Assembly (NCBI RefSeq): GCF_022899935.1
Contig: NZ_JALJCJ010000004.1
Coordinates: 434,001-498,000 of the forward strand
Source of the DNA: Shinella curvata
GTDB taxonomy: Bacteria; Pseudomonadota; Alphaproteobacteria; Rhizobiales; Rhizobiaceae
Length of the DNA stretch: 64,000 nucleotides
Reading direction: 5' to 3'
Shown one piece after another: positions 26,704-35,530 of the stretch. The notes under the pieces were generated by a model that saw only the letters and a program-made list of their open reading frames with translations, ran no database searches and was not told the DNA's origin. A program made the position numbers and the translations under genes. Position 1 is the first letter of the stretch. Each line of letters begins with the position of its first letter.

Positions 26704-27984
26704 ATGGCCTATCCGGACACCTATTACAAACGAACCATGGCGGACCAGACGGCGCGCCCGGCGCTTTCGGGCACGGTCGAATGCGACGCGGTCATCGTCG
26801 GCGCCGGCCTTGCCGGCCTTACAACGGCGCTGCAGCTGGCCCGCGCCGGCAAACGTGTTACGGTGCTGGAAGCCGAAAGCGTCGGTTTCGGTGCCTCCGG
26901 GCGCAATGGCGGCTTCGTCGGCCCCGGCTATGCGACGGGCGGCGACGACATTGCGCGTGTGACCGGCAAGGAGGCGGCGCGCAAACTGCACCATCTCTCC
27001 ATCGAAGGCATGGACTTCATCCGCGAGACCATCAGGTCGCTTGCCATCGACGATGCCAGGCCCGAGCCTGGCATCATGAGCGTTCTGCGCTACGATGACG
27101 GCGCGAGCCTCAAGGCCTATGCGGAAGAGACCCGCCGGGAATACGGCTACGAGCTGGAATACATGGACCGGGACGCCGTGCGCGCGGTACTGAAATCCGA
27201 GCGCTATTTCCAGGCGCTGCGCAATCCCCATGCCTTCCATATGCACCCGCTCAACTATCTGCGCGCCATCGCCGCCGAAATCGAGCGGCTTGGTGGGCGT
27301 ATCTGCGAACAGTCTCCGGCAGTCTCCGTGGATTTTTCCGGCGCTGAAAAACGCGTCAAGACATCCGGCGGTGAAGTCAGGGCCAAGGATGTCGTCTTCA
27401 CGACCGGTGGCTATACCGGATCGCTGAACGGCAAGCTGAAGCGTTCCTACCTGCCGATCGCTACCTATGTGATGGTCAGCGAGGACGCGCCCGAACTGAT
27501 CGCTACGGCGATCGCCACGAAGAACGCCATCGGCGACAACAGGCGGGCGGGTGACTATTACCGCCTCGTCGACGGTGGGCGCCGCATTCTCTGGGGCGGC
27601 CGCATCACCACCCACGCTGCTTCCACGGCCGGCCTCGTCAAGGAATTGCGCGCCGAAATGGTCGGCACCTATCCGCAGCTTGCCGACCTCAAGACGGAAA
27701 TCGCCTGGTCCGGCCTGATGTCCTATGCCCGCCACCTGATGCCCCAGATCGGGCGCATGAGCCCCGGTGTCTGGTATTGCACCGCCTTCGGCGGGCACGG
27801 CCTCAACACGACGGCGATCGGCGGCAAGGTCATCGCCGAAGGCATTCTGGGCGAGACCGAGCGTTACAGGCTTTTCGAGCCCTTCGGCCTCGTTTGGGCG
27901 GGCGGTCTTGCGGGCCTTGCGGTGGCGCAGCTCACCTATTGGAAGCTCCAGGCGCAGGACTGGTGGCGCGAGCGCGCGGCGTAG
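26704..27984 (+). CDS. FAD-dependent amine oxidase/oxidoreductase (DAO family, PuuB-like)
   Basis: 426 residues. It begins with a short leader containing YPDTYY, then the FAD dinucleotide-binding fold with GAGLAG at 33-38 and the acidic strand end LEAES. GASGRNGGF is the DAO-family FAD loop, and YCTAFGGHGLNTTAIGG is the C-terminal flavin-contacting segment. The layout is that of gamma-glutamylputrescine oxidase and related secondary-amine oxidases, which cleave a C-N bond releasing an aldehyde. A C-terminal hydrophobic stretch (about 395-415) is unusual and may touch the membrane. Between a binding protein and a permease, it likely oxidises the imported amine; oxidative cleavage of an Amadori compound is one possibility. 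Confidence 0.85.
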   Translation: MAYPDTYYKRTMADQTARPALSGTVECDAVIVGAGLAGLTTALQLARAGKRVTVLEAESVGFGASGRNGGFVGPGYATGGDDIARVTGKEAARKLHHLSIEGMDFIRETIRSLAIDDARPEPGIMSVLRYDDGASLKAYAEETRREYGYELEYMDRDAVRAVLKSERYFQALRNPHAFHMHPLNYLRAIAAEIERLGGRICEQSPAVSVDFSGAEKRVKTSGGEVRAKDVVFTTGGYTGSLNGKLKRSYLPIATYVMVSEDAPELIATAIATKNAIGDNRRAGDYYRLVDGGRRILWGGRITTHAASTAGLVKELRAEMVGTYPQLADLKTEIAWSGLMSYARHLMPQIGRMSPGVWYCTAFGGHGLNTTAIGGKVIAEGILGETERYRLFEPFGLVWAGGLAGLAVAQLTYWKLQAQDWWRERAA

Positions 27985-28013
27985 GCGATTTCAGAAAGAA
28001 AAAGGGGCGGAGC

Positions 28014-28985
28014 ATGATTGGTCGACTGATACTCACCTATCCCGAAGCATCGCGCAGGGCCGGCGGCTTGCTGATCCTCGCCGTCGTGGCTGCGATGCTC
28101 TACTCCATCGGGGTCAGTTCCGCCTGGATCGGCCATCTCCTGCCGTCCTCCACCGACTGGCTGAAGGCCAACCCGGTCATCAGCCGCATCGTCTCTTCGG
28201 TGCTGATCGCACTCATCATCGCTGCAAACTGGAAAGCGCTGCGGCAGTTGCCGCGCCGCTGGCAGATCGTCGGCGTCTGGCTTGAGCTCTTCGTCCTGCT
28301 GATGCTGTTCTTCTATTCGTTCGATCTTTCCTTTACCTTCATCGCCAAGAAGATCGGTTTCCTCGTCACGCAGGGCGTGACGACGACGCTCTACATTTCC
28401 GCGATCTCCATCATCATCGCCACGGCCATCGCGCTGGCCGGCGCCATCGCCAAGCTCTCCAGCAATGGTGTTGTCTATGGCCTGGCGACCTTCTACACGT
28501 CCCTGTTTCGTGGCCTGCCGCTGCTGATGCAGATCTACATCATCTATCTCGGTCTGCCGCAGGTGGGTTACGTGATCGGTGCTGTGCCGGCCGGCATTCT
28601 TGCGCTGTCGCTCTGCTACGGCGCCTACATGACGGAAATTTTCCGTGCCGGCATCCAGAGCATCAACCGGGGGCAGACGGAGGGAGCAACCGCGCTCGGT
28701 CTCAGCCCGGCGCAGACGATGATGCTCGTCATCCTGCCGCAGGCCATGCGCGTCATCATCCCGCCGACCGGCAACCAGTTCATCGCGATGCTCAAGGATA
28801 GTTCGCTCGTCTCCGTAGTCGGCGTCTGGGAAATCATGTATCTTGCGCGCACGCAGGGCCAGACCGAGTTCCGTCATATCGAAATGCTGATCACCGCCTC
28901 CATGATCTACTGGATTCTTTCGATCGGCCTGGAATATGCCCAGGCCCGCATCGAGGAAAGGTTCGGCCGCTTCAATGTCCGCTGA
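28014..28985 (+). CDS. Amino-acid-type ABC transporter permease (HisMQ family) with N-terminal extension
   Basis: 323 residues, longer than the usual 220-240 because of about 110 extra N-terminal residues with two to three hydrophobic segments. The family core follows: GVTTTLYISAISIIIATAIA, FRGLPLLMQIYIIYLGLP, and the EAA coupling loop GQTEGATALGLS. Here a single permease would have to act as a homodimer, since no second permease gene is present. The start at 28014 follows GGGGCGGAGC. Its stop overlaps the next gene by 11 bases. The cluster lacks an ATPase, so one must be borrowed. Confidence 0.9.
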   Translation: MIGRLILTYPEASRRAGGLLILAVVAAMLYSIGVSSAWIGHLLPSSTDWLKANPVISRIVSSVLIALIIAANWKALRQLPRRWQIVGVWLELFVLLMLFFYSFDLSFTFIAKKIGFLVTQGVTTTLYISAISIIIATAIALAGAIAKLSSNGVVYGLATFYTSLFRGLPLLMQIYIIYLGLPQVGYVIGAVPAGILALSLCYGAYMTEIFRAGIQSINRGQTEGATALGLSPAQTMMLVILPQAMRVIIPPTGNQFIAMLKDSSLVSVVGVWEIMYLARTQGQTEFRHIEMLITASMIYWILSIGLEYAQARIEERFGRFNVR

Positions 28986-29862
28986 GGCATCCGTGGCAAG
29001 CGGCGATGGCACGCCGGTCGTGCCGTCGAACGGCAAGGGCGCGTTGATCGTGCTCGTGGCTTTCTTCGTGTTTTCCGCGACCGATGCCATCGTCAAGATC
29101 ATGGCCGGCACGATTCCGGCGCCGCAGGTAACATTCCTCATTACGCTGGCGGCGCTGATCCTGCTTCTGGTTCACGCGCTCGTCACGGGCCGCGTCCGCC
29201 GCCTGATCCCGCGTCAGCCGTCGCTTGCTTTCTGGCGCGCGCTGCTTTTGGCGCTCGACACTTTGCTGATCCACTACGCCTTCGCCAAGCTGCCGATGGC
29301 CGAGGCCTATCTCATCGCCTTCCTGACCCCGATCCTCGTTGCCATGCTGAGCTTCGTCTTTCTGGGCGAGCGGCTGTCGCGCATCGGCTGGGTCGGCGTG
29401 CTGGTTGGCTTTGCCGGTGTCGCCGTGGCGCTGAAGCCGGGTGCAGCGCCGCTCAATCTCGGTCATCTCGCGGCTTTCGCGTCGGCGGTTCTTTTTTCGC
29501 TCTCACTGATCCTGTTGCGGAGGACCAAACTGGCGGAAACGGATGAGGCGCTGGTCGCCAGCCTGCTCGTCGTCATGACGCCCGTCGCTTTTGCCGTTGC
29601 CACCATCTCGGGCGAACTGGCGCCGCTCGGTCGTTCCGATCTCGGCTTTGCGCTGGCGGGCGGCGTGCTCATGATCGTCGGCAATGCGCTGCTGGTTCGC
29701 GCCTTCCGGGTCGGCGAGGCTTCTGTGGTGGCGCCATTCCAGTACAGCCAAATCATCTGGGGCTGTCTCTACAGCCTCTTTCTCTTTTCGACGCCGATAG
29801 AAATGCACACGCTGATCGGCGCGGCGATCATCATCTTTTCCAGCTGGCTCGTTCTGAAGTAA
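28975..29862 (+). CDS. EamA/DMT family transporter
   Basis: 295 residues with ten predicted membrane segments arranged as two EamA repeats (about 20-150 and 165-293); HYAFAKLPMAEAYLIAFLTP is typical of the first. DMT proteins usually export metabolites such as amino acids or act as permeases. The ATG at 28975 overlaps the permease stop, so it is translated with the ABC permease. A role as exporter of a toxic or surplus catabolic product is possible. It ends 3 bases before the convergent kinase gene. Confidence 0.85.
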   Translation: MSAEASVASGDGTPVVPSNGKGALIVLVAFFVFSATDAIVKIMAGTIPAPQVTFLITLAALILLLVHALVTGRVRRLIPRQPSLAFWRALLLALDTLLIHYAFAKLPMAEAYLIAFLTPILVAMLSFVFLGERLSRIGWVGVLVGFAGVAVALKPGAAPLNLGHLAAFASAVLFSLSLILLRRTKLAETDEALVASLLVVMTPVAFAVATISGELAPLGRSDLGFALAGGVLMIVGNALLVRAFRVGEASVVAPFQYSQIIWGCLYSLFLFSTPIEMHTLIGAAIIIFSSWLVLK

Positions 29863-29865
29863 CCG

Positions 29866-30678
29866 TCAGTGCGGCTGGGCGACCTGCGGGAAGCCGCCGA
29901 TATGGGTGCAGGTGAGTGCCGCCTGGTCGCGCCCGGCCGCAAGACAATCGGGCAGCGGCTTTCCGGCGAGTCGGGCGGCGAGAAAGCCGGCGATGAAGCT
30001 GTCACCGGCACCGGTCGTATCGACCACCTCGACCGGACGAATACCCGCTTCGAAACGATGGGTGCCGTCGCTGACGACGGAGCCTCCGTTGCCGCGCGTA
30101 ACGACGGCGAGCGGCACGCCGTCGCCAAGCAGGCGCTGTAGCTGCGCATCGGCGGCCCCCGTCTCGCCGCCCGCCGAGGCGAAGGCGATGGCGAGGCCCC
30201 CGGTACCGAGATTGGCGGGGTCCGCGTTGACGGATATGTCCTGGGAGACGCTGACGCCGGCAGCGGCCAGTGTGCGGCGCAAGGCGCCACCGTCGTCCAT
30301 CCAGCCGATATGGACATGATCCATGGTTTTCAGCGCATCGATATCGGCCTCGTCCGGCCTGTAGCCGGCACAGACGCCGAAATCCTCGTGGACGAAAATG
30401 CGTTCGCCGGAGCCAAGGACATCGATGTCCGTATAGGCGGTGATGCCGGGCCGTTCCTTCAGATGAGTGATGTCGACGCCGTTTTCCGAAAGCAGTCCAC
30501 GCGTCCGATGACCGGCTCCGTCCGGGCCGACCGCGCCGAAGTAGAACGATATCTGGCCGAGCCGCGCCAATTGCACGGCGACGTTCAGCGCATTGCCGCC
30601 GACGAGTGATATCGAGAGGGGCGGCCGGAAACGGTCGATACAATTGTCGCCGACGGCGGCGAAGCGAAGGGTCTTCAT
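29866..30678 (-). CDS. PfkB family carbohydrate kinase (FrlD-like)
   Basis: 270 residues, a small ribokinase-fold protein. The substrate region GGNALNVAVQLARLG (28-42) and the anion hole/catalytic loop DTTGAGDS (220-227, catalytic base Asp 226) are intact. The short length and FGVCAGYRPDEAD segment resemble fructoselysine-6-kinase (FrlD) rather than fructokinases. It lies 95 bases after a SIS gene resembling FrlB on the same strand; kinase plus SIS deglycase is the signature of Amadori-compound catabolism. The assignment to fructosyl-amino acids is inference from that pairing. Confidence 0.85.
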   Translation of the reverse strand: MKTLRFAAVGDNCIDRFRPPLSISLVGGNALNVAVQLARLGQISFYFGAVGPDGAGHRTRGLLSENGVDITHLKERPGITAYTDIDVLGSGERIFVHEDFGVCAGYRPDEADIDALKTMDHVHIGWMDDGGALRRTLAAAGVSVSQDISVNADPANLGTGGLAIAFASAGGETGAADAQLQRLLGDGVPLAVVTRGNGGSVVSDGTHRFEAGIRPVEVVDTTGAGDSFIAGFLAARLAGKPLPDCLAAGRDQAALTCTHIGGFPQVAQPH

Positions 30679-30773
30679 GCGGTTCTCTTCAGGGGCGGCA
30701 AAGCCGCGAACGCGACAGGCGCATTCACGGCTCGGAAGCTCTCACGTCTAGCCGGCGATTCCTGGTCGCTCAA

Positions 30774-31787
30774 TCAGTAGGCGACGCGCTTGTAGTAGCG
30801 GCGGGTCGTCAGTGGATGATTGCGCATGACTTCCAGATGCGCGCTGATGCGCTCCAGAACGGTCGCAAGCAGCGCCGGCGAGATGAGGCCGCGCACCTCC
30901 GGTGAAATGCCGGGGAGGTCCAAGTCGGCGGTATCGAGCACCGTCAGCTTGTCCGTGTAGCTCGGCGCGAAATTCTCGACGCGCTCGGCCAGCGGACGCA
31001 GGGCATCCTCGCCCTTGAAGAGAATGACGCTCACGTCCTTGTCGACCAGTTCCAGCGTGCCGTGGAAGAAGTCGGACGCATGGACCGGACGGGTACGGAT
31101 CCATTGCATCTCTTCGAGAATGCACATGCCGTAATAGAAGGCCTCCGGCCAGGCATTTCCGGCGCCGGTGATGATGTGGAAATCGGAGCCGGCGAGCACC
31201 TTGGCGAAGGCTTCGGCCTTCGGCTCATAGGCGCGTTTCACTTCCAGCAGCAGCGCCGGCAAGCGTGCGAGTTCCGCGACGATGGCATCGTGGTTGTCGA
31301 TCTCGCCGCGGTGCTTGAGGACCGCCAGGGCCACGAAAAGCGACTGAAGATAGAAGGATTCGCAGGACGTGTCGTCTTCGGCGAAGTTGACGAAGACATG
31401 GTCGCCACCCTTGCCGAGCGGCGTTTCCTCGTGGCCGACGAGCGTCAGGACCGTCGCGCCGATTTCCTTCAGCTTGGCAAGCAGCGCGACGCTCTCCTTG
31501 GTCGTGCCGGAGAGCGAGGGCATGACGACGATCGATTTTTCCGTGAGATTGGCCGAGCCGGTGAGCACGAGTTCCGCCGGCATGTCGATGAAGGCGGGGA
31601 AACGCGAGCGGCGCTGCAGGAGCTGGGCTGCCGGCTGCATGAGGATTGCCGCGCCGCCCGTGCCGAGGAAGAAGATGTTTTCAGCGCCGCCCGCAAGGCA
31701 CGATGCGATCACCGTTTCCAGCCGCTTCTGCAGGCCGACGGCGCCCGACTGGATGCGCAGGAATCTCTGTTCGTCGAAGTTCAGCAT
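30774..31787 (-). CDS. SIS-domain sugar-phosphate isomerase/deglycase (FrlB-like)
   Basis: 337 residues with two SIS domains (about 30-170 and 185-320). The first shows FFLGTGGAA and the phosphate-binding serine run MPSLSGTTKE; the second includes ITGAGNAWPEAFYYG, EMQWIRTRPVHASDFFHG and a C-terminal NHPLTTRRYYKRV, the latter features close to fructoselysine-6-phosphate deglycases (FrlB/GfrF group). It would split a phosphorylated Amadori compound into a sugar 6-phosphate and an amino acid. GAGGGC is well spaced for the ATG at 31787; an ATG two codons earlier is too close. A GntR-type operator lies 30 bases upstream. Confidence 0.85.
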   Translation of the reverse strand: MLNFDEQRFLRIQSGAVGLQKRLETVIASCLAGGAENIFFLGTGGAAILMQPAAQLLQRRSRFPAFIDMPAELVLTGSANLTEKSIVVMPSLSGTTKESVALLAKLKEIGATVLTLVGHEETPLGKGGDHVFVNFAEDDTSCESFYLQSLFVALAVLKHRGEIDNHDAIVAELARLPALLLEVKRAYEPKAEAFAKVLAGSDFHIITGAGNAWPEAFYYGMCILEEMQWIRTRPVHASDFFHGTLELVDKDVSVILFKGEDALRPLAERVENFAPSYTDKLTVLDTADLDLPGISPEVRGLISPALLATVLERISAHLEVMRNHPLTTRRYYKRVAY

Positions 31788-31816
31788 GGACATGCCCTCG
31801 TGATGATAGTTTCAAT

Positions 31817-31829
31817 GTTGTAAGACAAC
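31817..31829. promoter_or_regulatory. GntR(HutC)-type operator before the SIS gene
   Basis: GTTGT-AAG-ACAAC is a 5+5 dyad. Read on the minus strand, its core TTGTCTTACAA matches 9 of 11 positions of the gntR site TTGTCAGACAA. It ends 30 bases before the SIS start codon, in the divergent region shared with gntR. Confidence 0.6.
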
Positions 31830-31942
31830 TGACATCATGGTGTGTCGGAGTCAAGCGGACCGTCGGAATTTTCCTGAAGACAGAAGCGTAACATATTGCG
31901 CAAGGTTACCGCTTGCCTTGCGTCTACTTGACCATGCAGGAT

Positions 31943-31953
31943 TTGTCAGACAA
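31943..31953. promoter_or_regulatory. GntR(HutC)-type operator before gntR itself
   Basis: TTGTC-A-GACAA is a perfect 11-base palindrome 37 bases before the GTG start of the GntR gene. It fits the HutC-subfamily pattern of a GT...AC dyad and suggests autoregulation. Confidence 0.65.
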
Positions 31954-31989
31954 GAAAGGTGAGGCGACAACGACCAAACGAGGTATCCG

Positions 31990-32721
31990 GTGGAGGAACC
32001 CCTTCGCGATTCACGCACCCTCGCCGTCCAGTTGCGGGACCGGATTGCCGATCTGATCAAGGACGAGGGGCTGACGCCAGGCGACAAGCTGCCGACCGAA
32101 GCGCAGTTGACGCAACGGTTCAAGATTTCACGGCCGGCATTGCGCGAGGCGCTGAAACTGCTCGAACAGGACGACGTGATCTATGTCGAGCATGGTCGCG
32201 GCCGGTTCGTCTCGGCGCTGTCGGCCGTGCAGGTCGACCGGCCGATAACCGTTTTCGAGAGCGTCACCGACATGGCGCGCCACTACGGCTATCGGACGAT
32301 CAACAAGGTGCTTTCGATGTCCGAGGAAATACCGGACAAGCGCGTGGCCGAAAGCCTGAGGCTCGGCGCCAATGATCGCGTGATCCGCATCGAGCGGATC
32401 CGCCTGCACGACGACGAACCGATCCTTTATTGCATCGACTACGTGCCGCGCAGCATCATAGCAGGTCGGCTGTACGATATCGAGTGGAGCGGCTCGCTGA
32501 TGCAGATCCTCGAGGAGCATGCCAACCGTCCGCGCATGTCGGCGGCAAGCGTTTCGGCCGTCATGCTGCCCCACGACGTGATCGAGCGACATGGTCTCCG
32601 GGACTTCGGACCGGCGCTGCTCATCACCGAGACCTGTTTCAATGCGGCCGGCCTGCCGGTCAATTATGCCATCGACTACCATCGTGGCAGCCATTTTTCC
32701 TTCAGCCTGACCCGCAAGTAA
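31990..32721 (+). CDS. GntR family transcriptional regulator, HutC subfamily (UTRA ligand domain)
   Basis: 243 residues. The N-terminal winged helix (about 8-72) has GDKLPTEAQLTQRFKISRPAL, and the C-terminal UTRA domain (about 95-238) shows RIERIRLHDDEPILY and the closing NYAIDYHRGSHFSF, a chorismate-lyase-like fold that binds sugar-phosphate or amino-acid effectors. Start codon GTG with GAGG 7 bases before it. It is divergent from the SIS/PfkB pair. Palindromes in front of itself, of the SIS gene and of the distant binding-protein gene define a probable regulon. FrlR-type regulators of Amadori pathways belong to this subfamily. Confidence 0.92.
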   Translation: MEEPLRDSRTLAVQLRDRIADLIKDEGLTPGDKLPTEAQLTQRFKISRPALREALKLLEQDDVIYVEHGRGRFVSALSAVQVDRPITVFESVTDMARHYGYRTINKVLSMSEEIPDKRVAESLRLGANDRVIRIERIRLHDDEPILYCIDYVPRSIIAGRLYDIEWSGSLMQILEEHANRPRMSAASVSAVMLPHDVIERHGLRDFGPALLITETCFNAAGLPVNYAIDYHRGSHFSFSLTRK

Positions 32722-32755
32722 TGCGGCCGGCAAACCCATCCCGACAGAGGCAGAC

Positions 32756-33535
32756 ATGATCGATCAGGCGACCCCAAGAGTAGCGCTCATTGCCGGCGGG
32801 GCCGGTGGCATGGGAGCGGCGATCGCCGCCCGGCTGTCTTCCGAAGGCTATGCGGTAGCGATCGCGGACCTGGAATCCGAACGACTGACGGCAACGGTCG
32901 ATATCCTCACTGCCGGCGGCGGCGAAGCGCTTGCCGTGCCGCTCGACATGCGCCGGATCGGCTCCTGTGCCGCAGCCGTGGATGCCGTTCTGGCGTGGCG
33001 GGGTCGCCTCGATGTCGTCGTCAATTCCGCCGGCGTCTGGCGCGAGGGCGAGAGCGTGAGCATGACGGAAGCGGACTGGGACATCGTCTTCGACGTCAAT
33101 CTGAAGGGGGCTTTCTTCCTCATTCAGGCGGCCATCCCGCATCTCGTCGCTGGTGCCTGCATCGTCAACATCGCCTCGGATGCCGGTATTGTCGGCAACA
33201 ACGGTGCTGCGATCTATTGCGCCTCGAAGGGCGGCCTGGTGCTGCTCACCAAGGCGCTGGCGCTGGAACTCGCGCCGCGCCAGATTCGCGTCAACGCCGT
33301 CTGCCCCGGAGACGTCGCGACACCGATGATCGAATTCCAGGCTGAGCGCTACGGTGAGGGCGATCCCGACGGCTACAAGGCAAAGCTGCTCTCCAACTAT
33401 CCGCAGCGGGACGCCGCGCGCTTCATCAAGCCGGAAGAGATCGCCCGCATGGTGGCCTTCCTCTGCGAGCCGGACGGCGCGCCCATCACGGGGGCCGCGC
33501 TATCCATCGATTTCGGCGTCACGGCCGGTTACTGA
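32756..33535 (+). CDS. SDR family oxidoreductase 1
   Basis: 259 residues, classical short-chain dehydrogenase. The cofactor loop GGAGGMG (14-20) and the acidic ADLE after strand 2 (NAD preference likely) are visible, with NSAGVW, the catalytic serine region NIASDAG, the YxxxK pair in IYCASKGG, and the PGDVATPM loop. Substrate unknown. It follows gntR after 34 bases and precedes a second SDR by 10 bases, so it is probably part of the gntR transcript and of the same catabolic pathway. Confidence 0.88.
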   Translation: MIDQATPRVALIAGGAGGMGAAIAARLSSEGYAVAIADLESERLTATVDILTAGGGEALAVPLDMRRIGSCAAAVDAVLAWRGRLDVVVNSAGVWREGESVSMTEADWDIVFDVNLKGAFFLIQAAIPHLVAGACIVNIASDAGIVGNNGAAIYCASKGGLVLLTKALALELAPRQIRVNAVCPGDVATPMIEFQAERYGEGDPDGYKAKLLSNYPQRDAARFIKPEEIARMVAFLCEPDGAPITGAALSIDFGVTAGY

Positions 33536-33545
33536 GGAAGCCTCC

Positions 33546-34295
33546 ATGCAGCGCAAGACCGCGATCATCACCGGTGCCGGTGCCGCCGACGGCATCGGCT
33601 TCGCCTGCGCGAAAGGCCTCGCGGAGGAGGGGTTGTACGTCCACCTCGTCGCGACCAGCGACCGCATTTTCGAGCGGGCCGAGGAGCTGCGTGGCCAGGG
33701 CTTCGCTGCGACCGGCCATATCTGCGACCTCACCGACAAAGCGTCCTCCGAGCGCCTGCGCCAGGGGACAGGCCCGGCGGCGGTCCTCGTCAACAATGCC
33801 GGCATGGGCAGTATTTCGCAGCCGGCGCTGCAGCGGGAATTCGTCGATCTGGAGGAGGCGGACTGGGATCGCGGCATTTCCGTCAGTTTGAAAACCGCCT
33901 TCCTCGCGACACGCATCTATCTGCCCGACATGTATGCCGACGGCTATGGCCGTATCGTCAATGTCGCCTCGGTGACCGGTCCCTACGTCGCCAATCCGGG
34001 CGAAACGGCCTATTCAGCCGCCAAGGCCGGGATGGTGGGCATGACCCACGCACTGGCGCTTGAAGCCGGTCCGCGCGGCGTCACCGTCAATGCCATCGCG
34101 CCCGGATGGGTCGATACGGGCGCCTCCACCGAGGAGGAGCGCCGCGCGGCACGGGCAACGCCCTGCGGCCGCGCCGGCACGCCGGCGGAGATGGCGGCCG
34201 CCGTCGTTTTCTTCGCATCGCCAAAGGCGAGCTACATCAACGGTGCGGTGCTCGTGGTGGATGGCGGGAACATCCTGCAGGAACGCAAGGCCTGA
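33546..34295 (+). CDS. SDR family oxidoreductase 2 (FabG-like)
   Basis: 249 residues. It has cofactor loop GAGAADGIG, NNAGMG, catalytic serine region NVASVTG, YSAAKAG for the Tyr-Lys pair, and PGWVDTG. It is more FabG-like than the preceding SDR and only distantly similar to it by eye. GAGGAAG is placed 7 bases before the ATG; the longer open frame upstream lies inside the first SDR. Coupled to the first SDR by a 10-base gap. Substrate unknown. Confidence 0.88.
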   Translation: MQRKTAIITGAGAADGIGFACAKGLAEEGLYVHLVATSDRIFERAEELRGQGFAATGHICDLTDKASSERLRQGTGPAAVLVNNAGMGSISQPALQREFVDLEEADWDRGISVSLKTAFLATRIYLPDMYADGYGRIVNVASVTGPYVANPGETAYSAAKAGMVGMTHALALEAGPRGVTVNAIAPGWVDTGASTEEERRAARATPCGRAGTPAEMAAAVVFFASPKASYINGAVLVVDGGNILQERKA

Positions 34296-34419
34296 GAGTC
34301 CATTTGGAAACTCGGCGACGCAAAGCCGTTTCCTCCTGAAGTGTTTCGTACCATAGTGCGGCGGCATCAAACATGCGCCGTCCGGTTCACCGGCGTCGCG
34401 ACAATCCGAAGGTTCTGCC

Positions 34420-35508
34420 ATGTATTCTCCCTGGCCCGAAGTCGGCACGCCGCTCGATCAGGTCGCAACCCCCATGCCCGTCATCGACGAGGATCGCCTC
34501 GCGGCCAATATCCGGCGCACGCAGGCCTATTGCGACCAGCACGGCAAGGCCTTCCGCCCGCATATCAAGACACACAAGATCGTCGCGATCGCCGGGGCGC
34601 AGCGCGCCGCCGGCGCCGTCGGCCTCAATTGCCAGAAGGTCAGCGAGGCGGAGGCCTTTGCCGATGCCGGCTTCGACGACATCCTCATCACCTACAATAT
34701 CCTCGGCGCCGCAAAGCTGCGCCGCCTGCGAATGCTGCATGAGCGCGTGGCGCATCTCGGTGTCGTCGCCGACAGCAATGCCACCGTGGCGGGACTGGCC
34801 GGCGCCTTCGATGCTGCGCATCCGCTGAGGGTACTGGTTGAATGCGATACGGGCGGCGGGCGCTGTGGCGTACAGACGCCGGAGGCGGCAGCGGTGCTTG
34901 CGGAAACGATATCGGCAGCGCCGTCATTGCGCTTCGGCGGTCTCCTGACCTATCCCGCCCCCGGCGGTGCTGCGGCAATCGAGGCCTTCCTGTCCGGCAC
35001 GATGGCGCTGCTTGCGGCAAAGGGCATCGATTGCCCCGTCCGCTCGAGCGGCGGTTCGCCGGATCTCTTGAAGGCCCATCTCGTGCCCTCGGCGACGGAG
35101 CACCGGGCGGGAACCTATGTCTACAATGACAGAAGCATGGTGCGCGCCGGCCATTGCACGCGTGCCGATCTTGCCATGCATGTCCTCGCCACCGTCGTGT
35201 CGCGCCCGGAGGAGAACCGCGCCGTGCTCGATGCGGGCTCCAAGGCGCTGACCTCCGATCTGCTCGGTTTCACCGACTATGGCGAAATCGACGGCTTCGA
35301 GGCTGCGCGCATCGTCTCGCTGTCGGAGGAGCATGCGGTGGTGGATATCAGCGCGTGCAAGGAGGGCTTTCCGCCGATCGGCAGCGTGGTGCGCATCGTG
35401 CCCAACCACACCTGCGTCGTCAGCAATCTTTTCGACCGTATGGTCTTCCACCGGGACGGCATCGTCACGCGCGTGGAGGATGTCGCCGCGCGCGGCACGG
35501 TCTGGTGA
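34420..35508 (+). CDS. Fold-type III PLP enzyme: D-serine dehydratase / D-threonine aldolase family
   Basis: 362 residues. An N-terminal alanine-racemase-type barrel holds RPHIKTHK (46-53), which carries the Schiff-base lysine, and a C-terminal beta domain follows. The metal site near the end reads NHTC (His 330, Cys 332). In this family D-serine dehydratases use His and Cys to hold zinc, whereas D-threonine aldolases use His and Asp, so the HxC pattern favours a D-serine dehydratase-like beta-elimination (established for the family, inferred here). RidA follows after 22 bases, fitting an enzyme that releases 2-aminoacrylate. GAAGG precedes the ATG. Confidence 0.82.
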   Translation: MYSPWPEVGTPLDQVATPMPVIDEDRLAANIRRTQAYCDQHGKAFRPHIKTHKIVAIAGAQRAAGAVGLNCQKVSEAEAFADAGFDDILITYNILGAAKLRRLRMLHERVAHLGVVADSNATVAGLAGAFDAAHPLRVLVECDTGGGRCGVQTPEAAAVLAETISAAPSLRFGGLLTYPAPGGAAAIEAFLSGTMALLAAKGIDCPVRSSGGSPDLLKAHLVPSATEHRAGTYVYNDRSMVRAGHCTRADLAMHVLATVVSRPEENRAVLDAGSKALTSDLLGFTDYGEIDGFEAARIVSLSEEHAVVDISACKEGFPPIGSVVRIVPNHTCVVSNLFDRMVFHRDGIVTRVEDVAARGTVW

Positions 35509-35530
35509 AATCAAACAAGGAGAACAGCCG

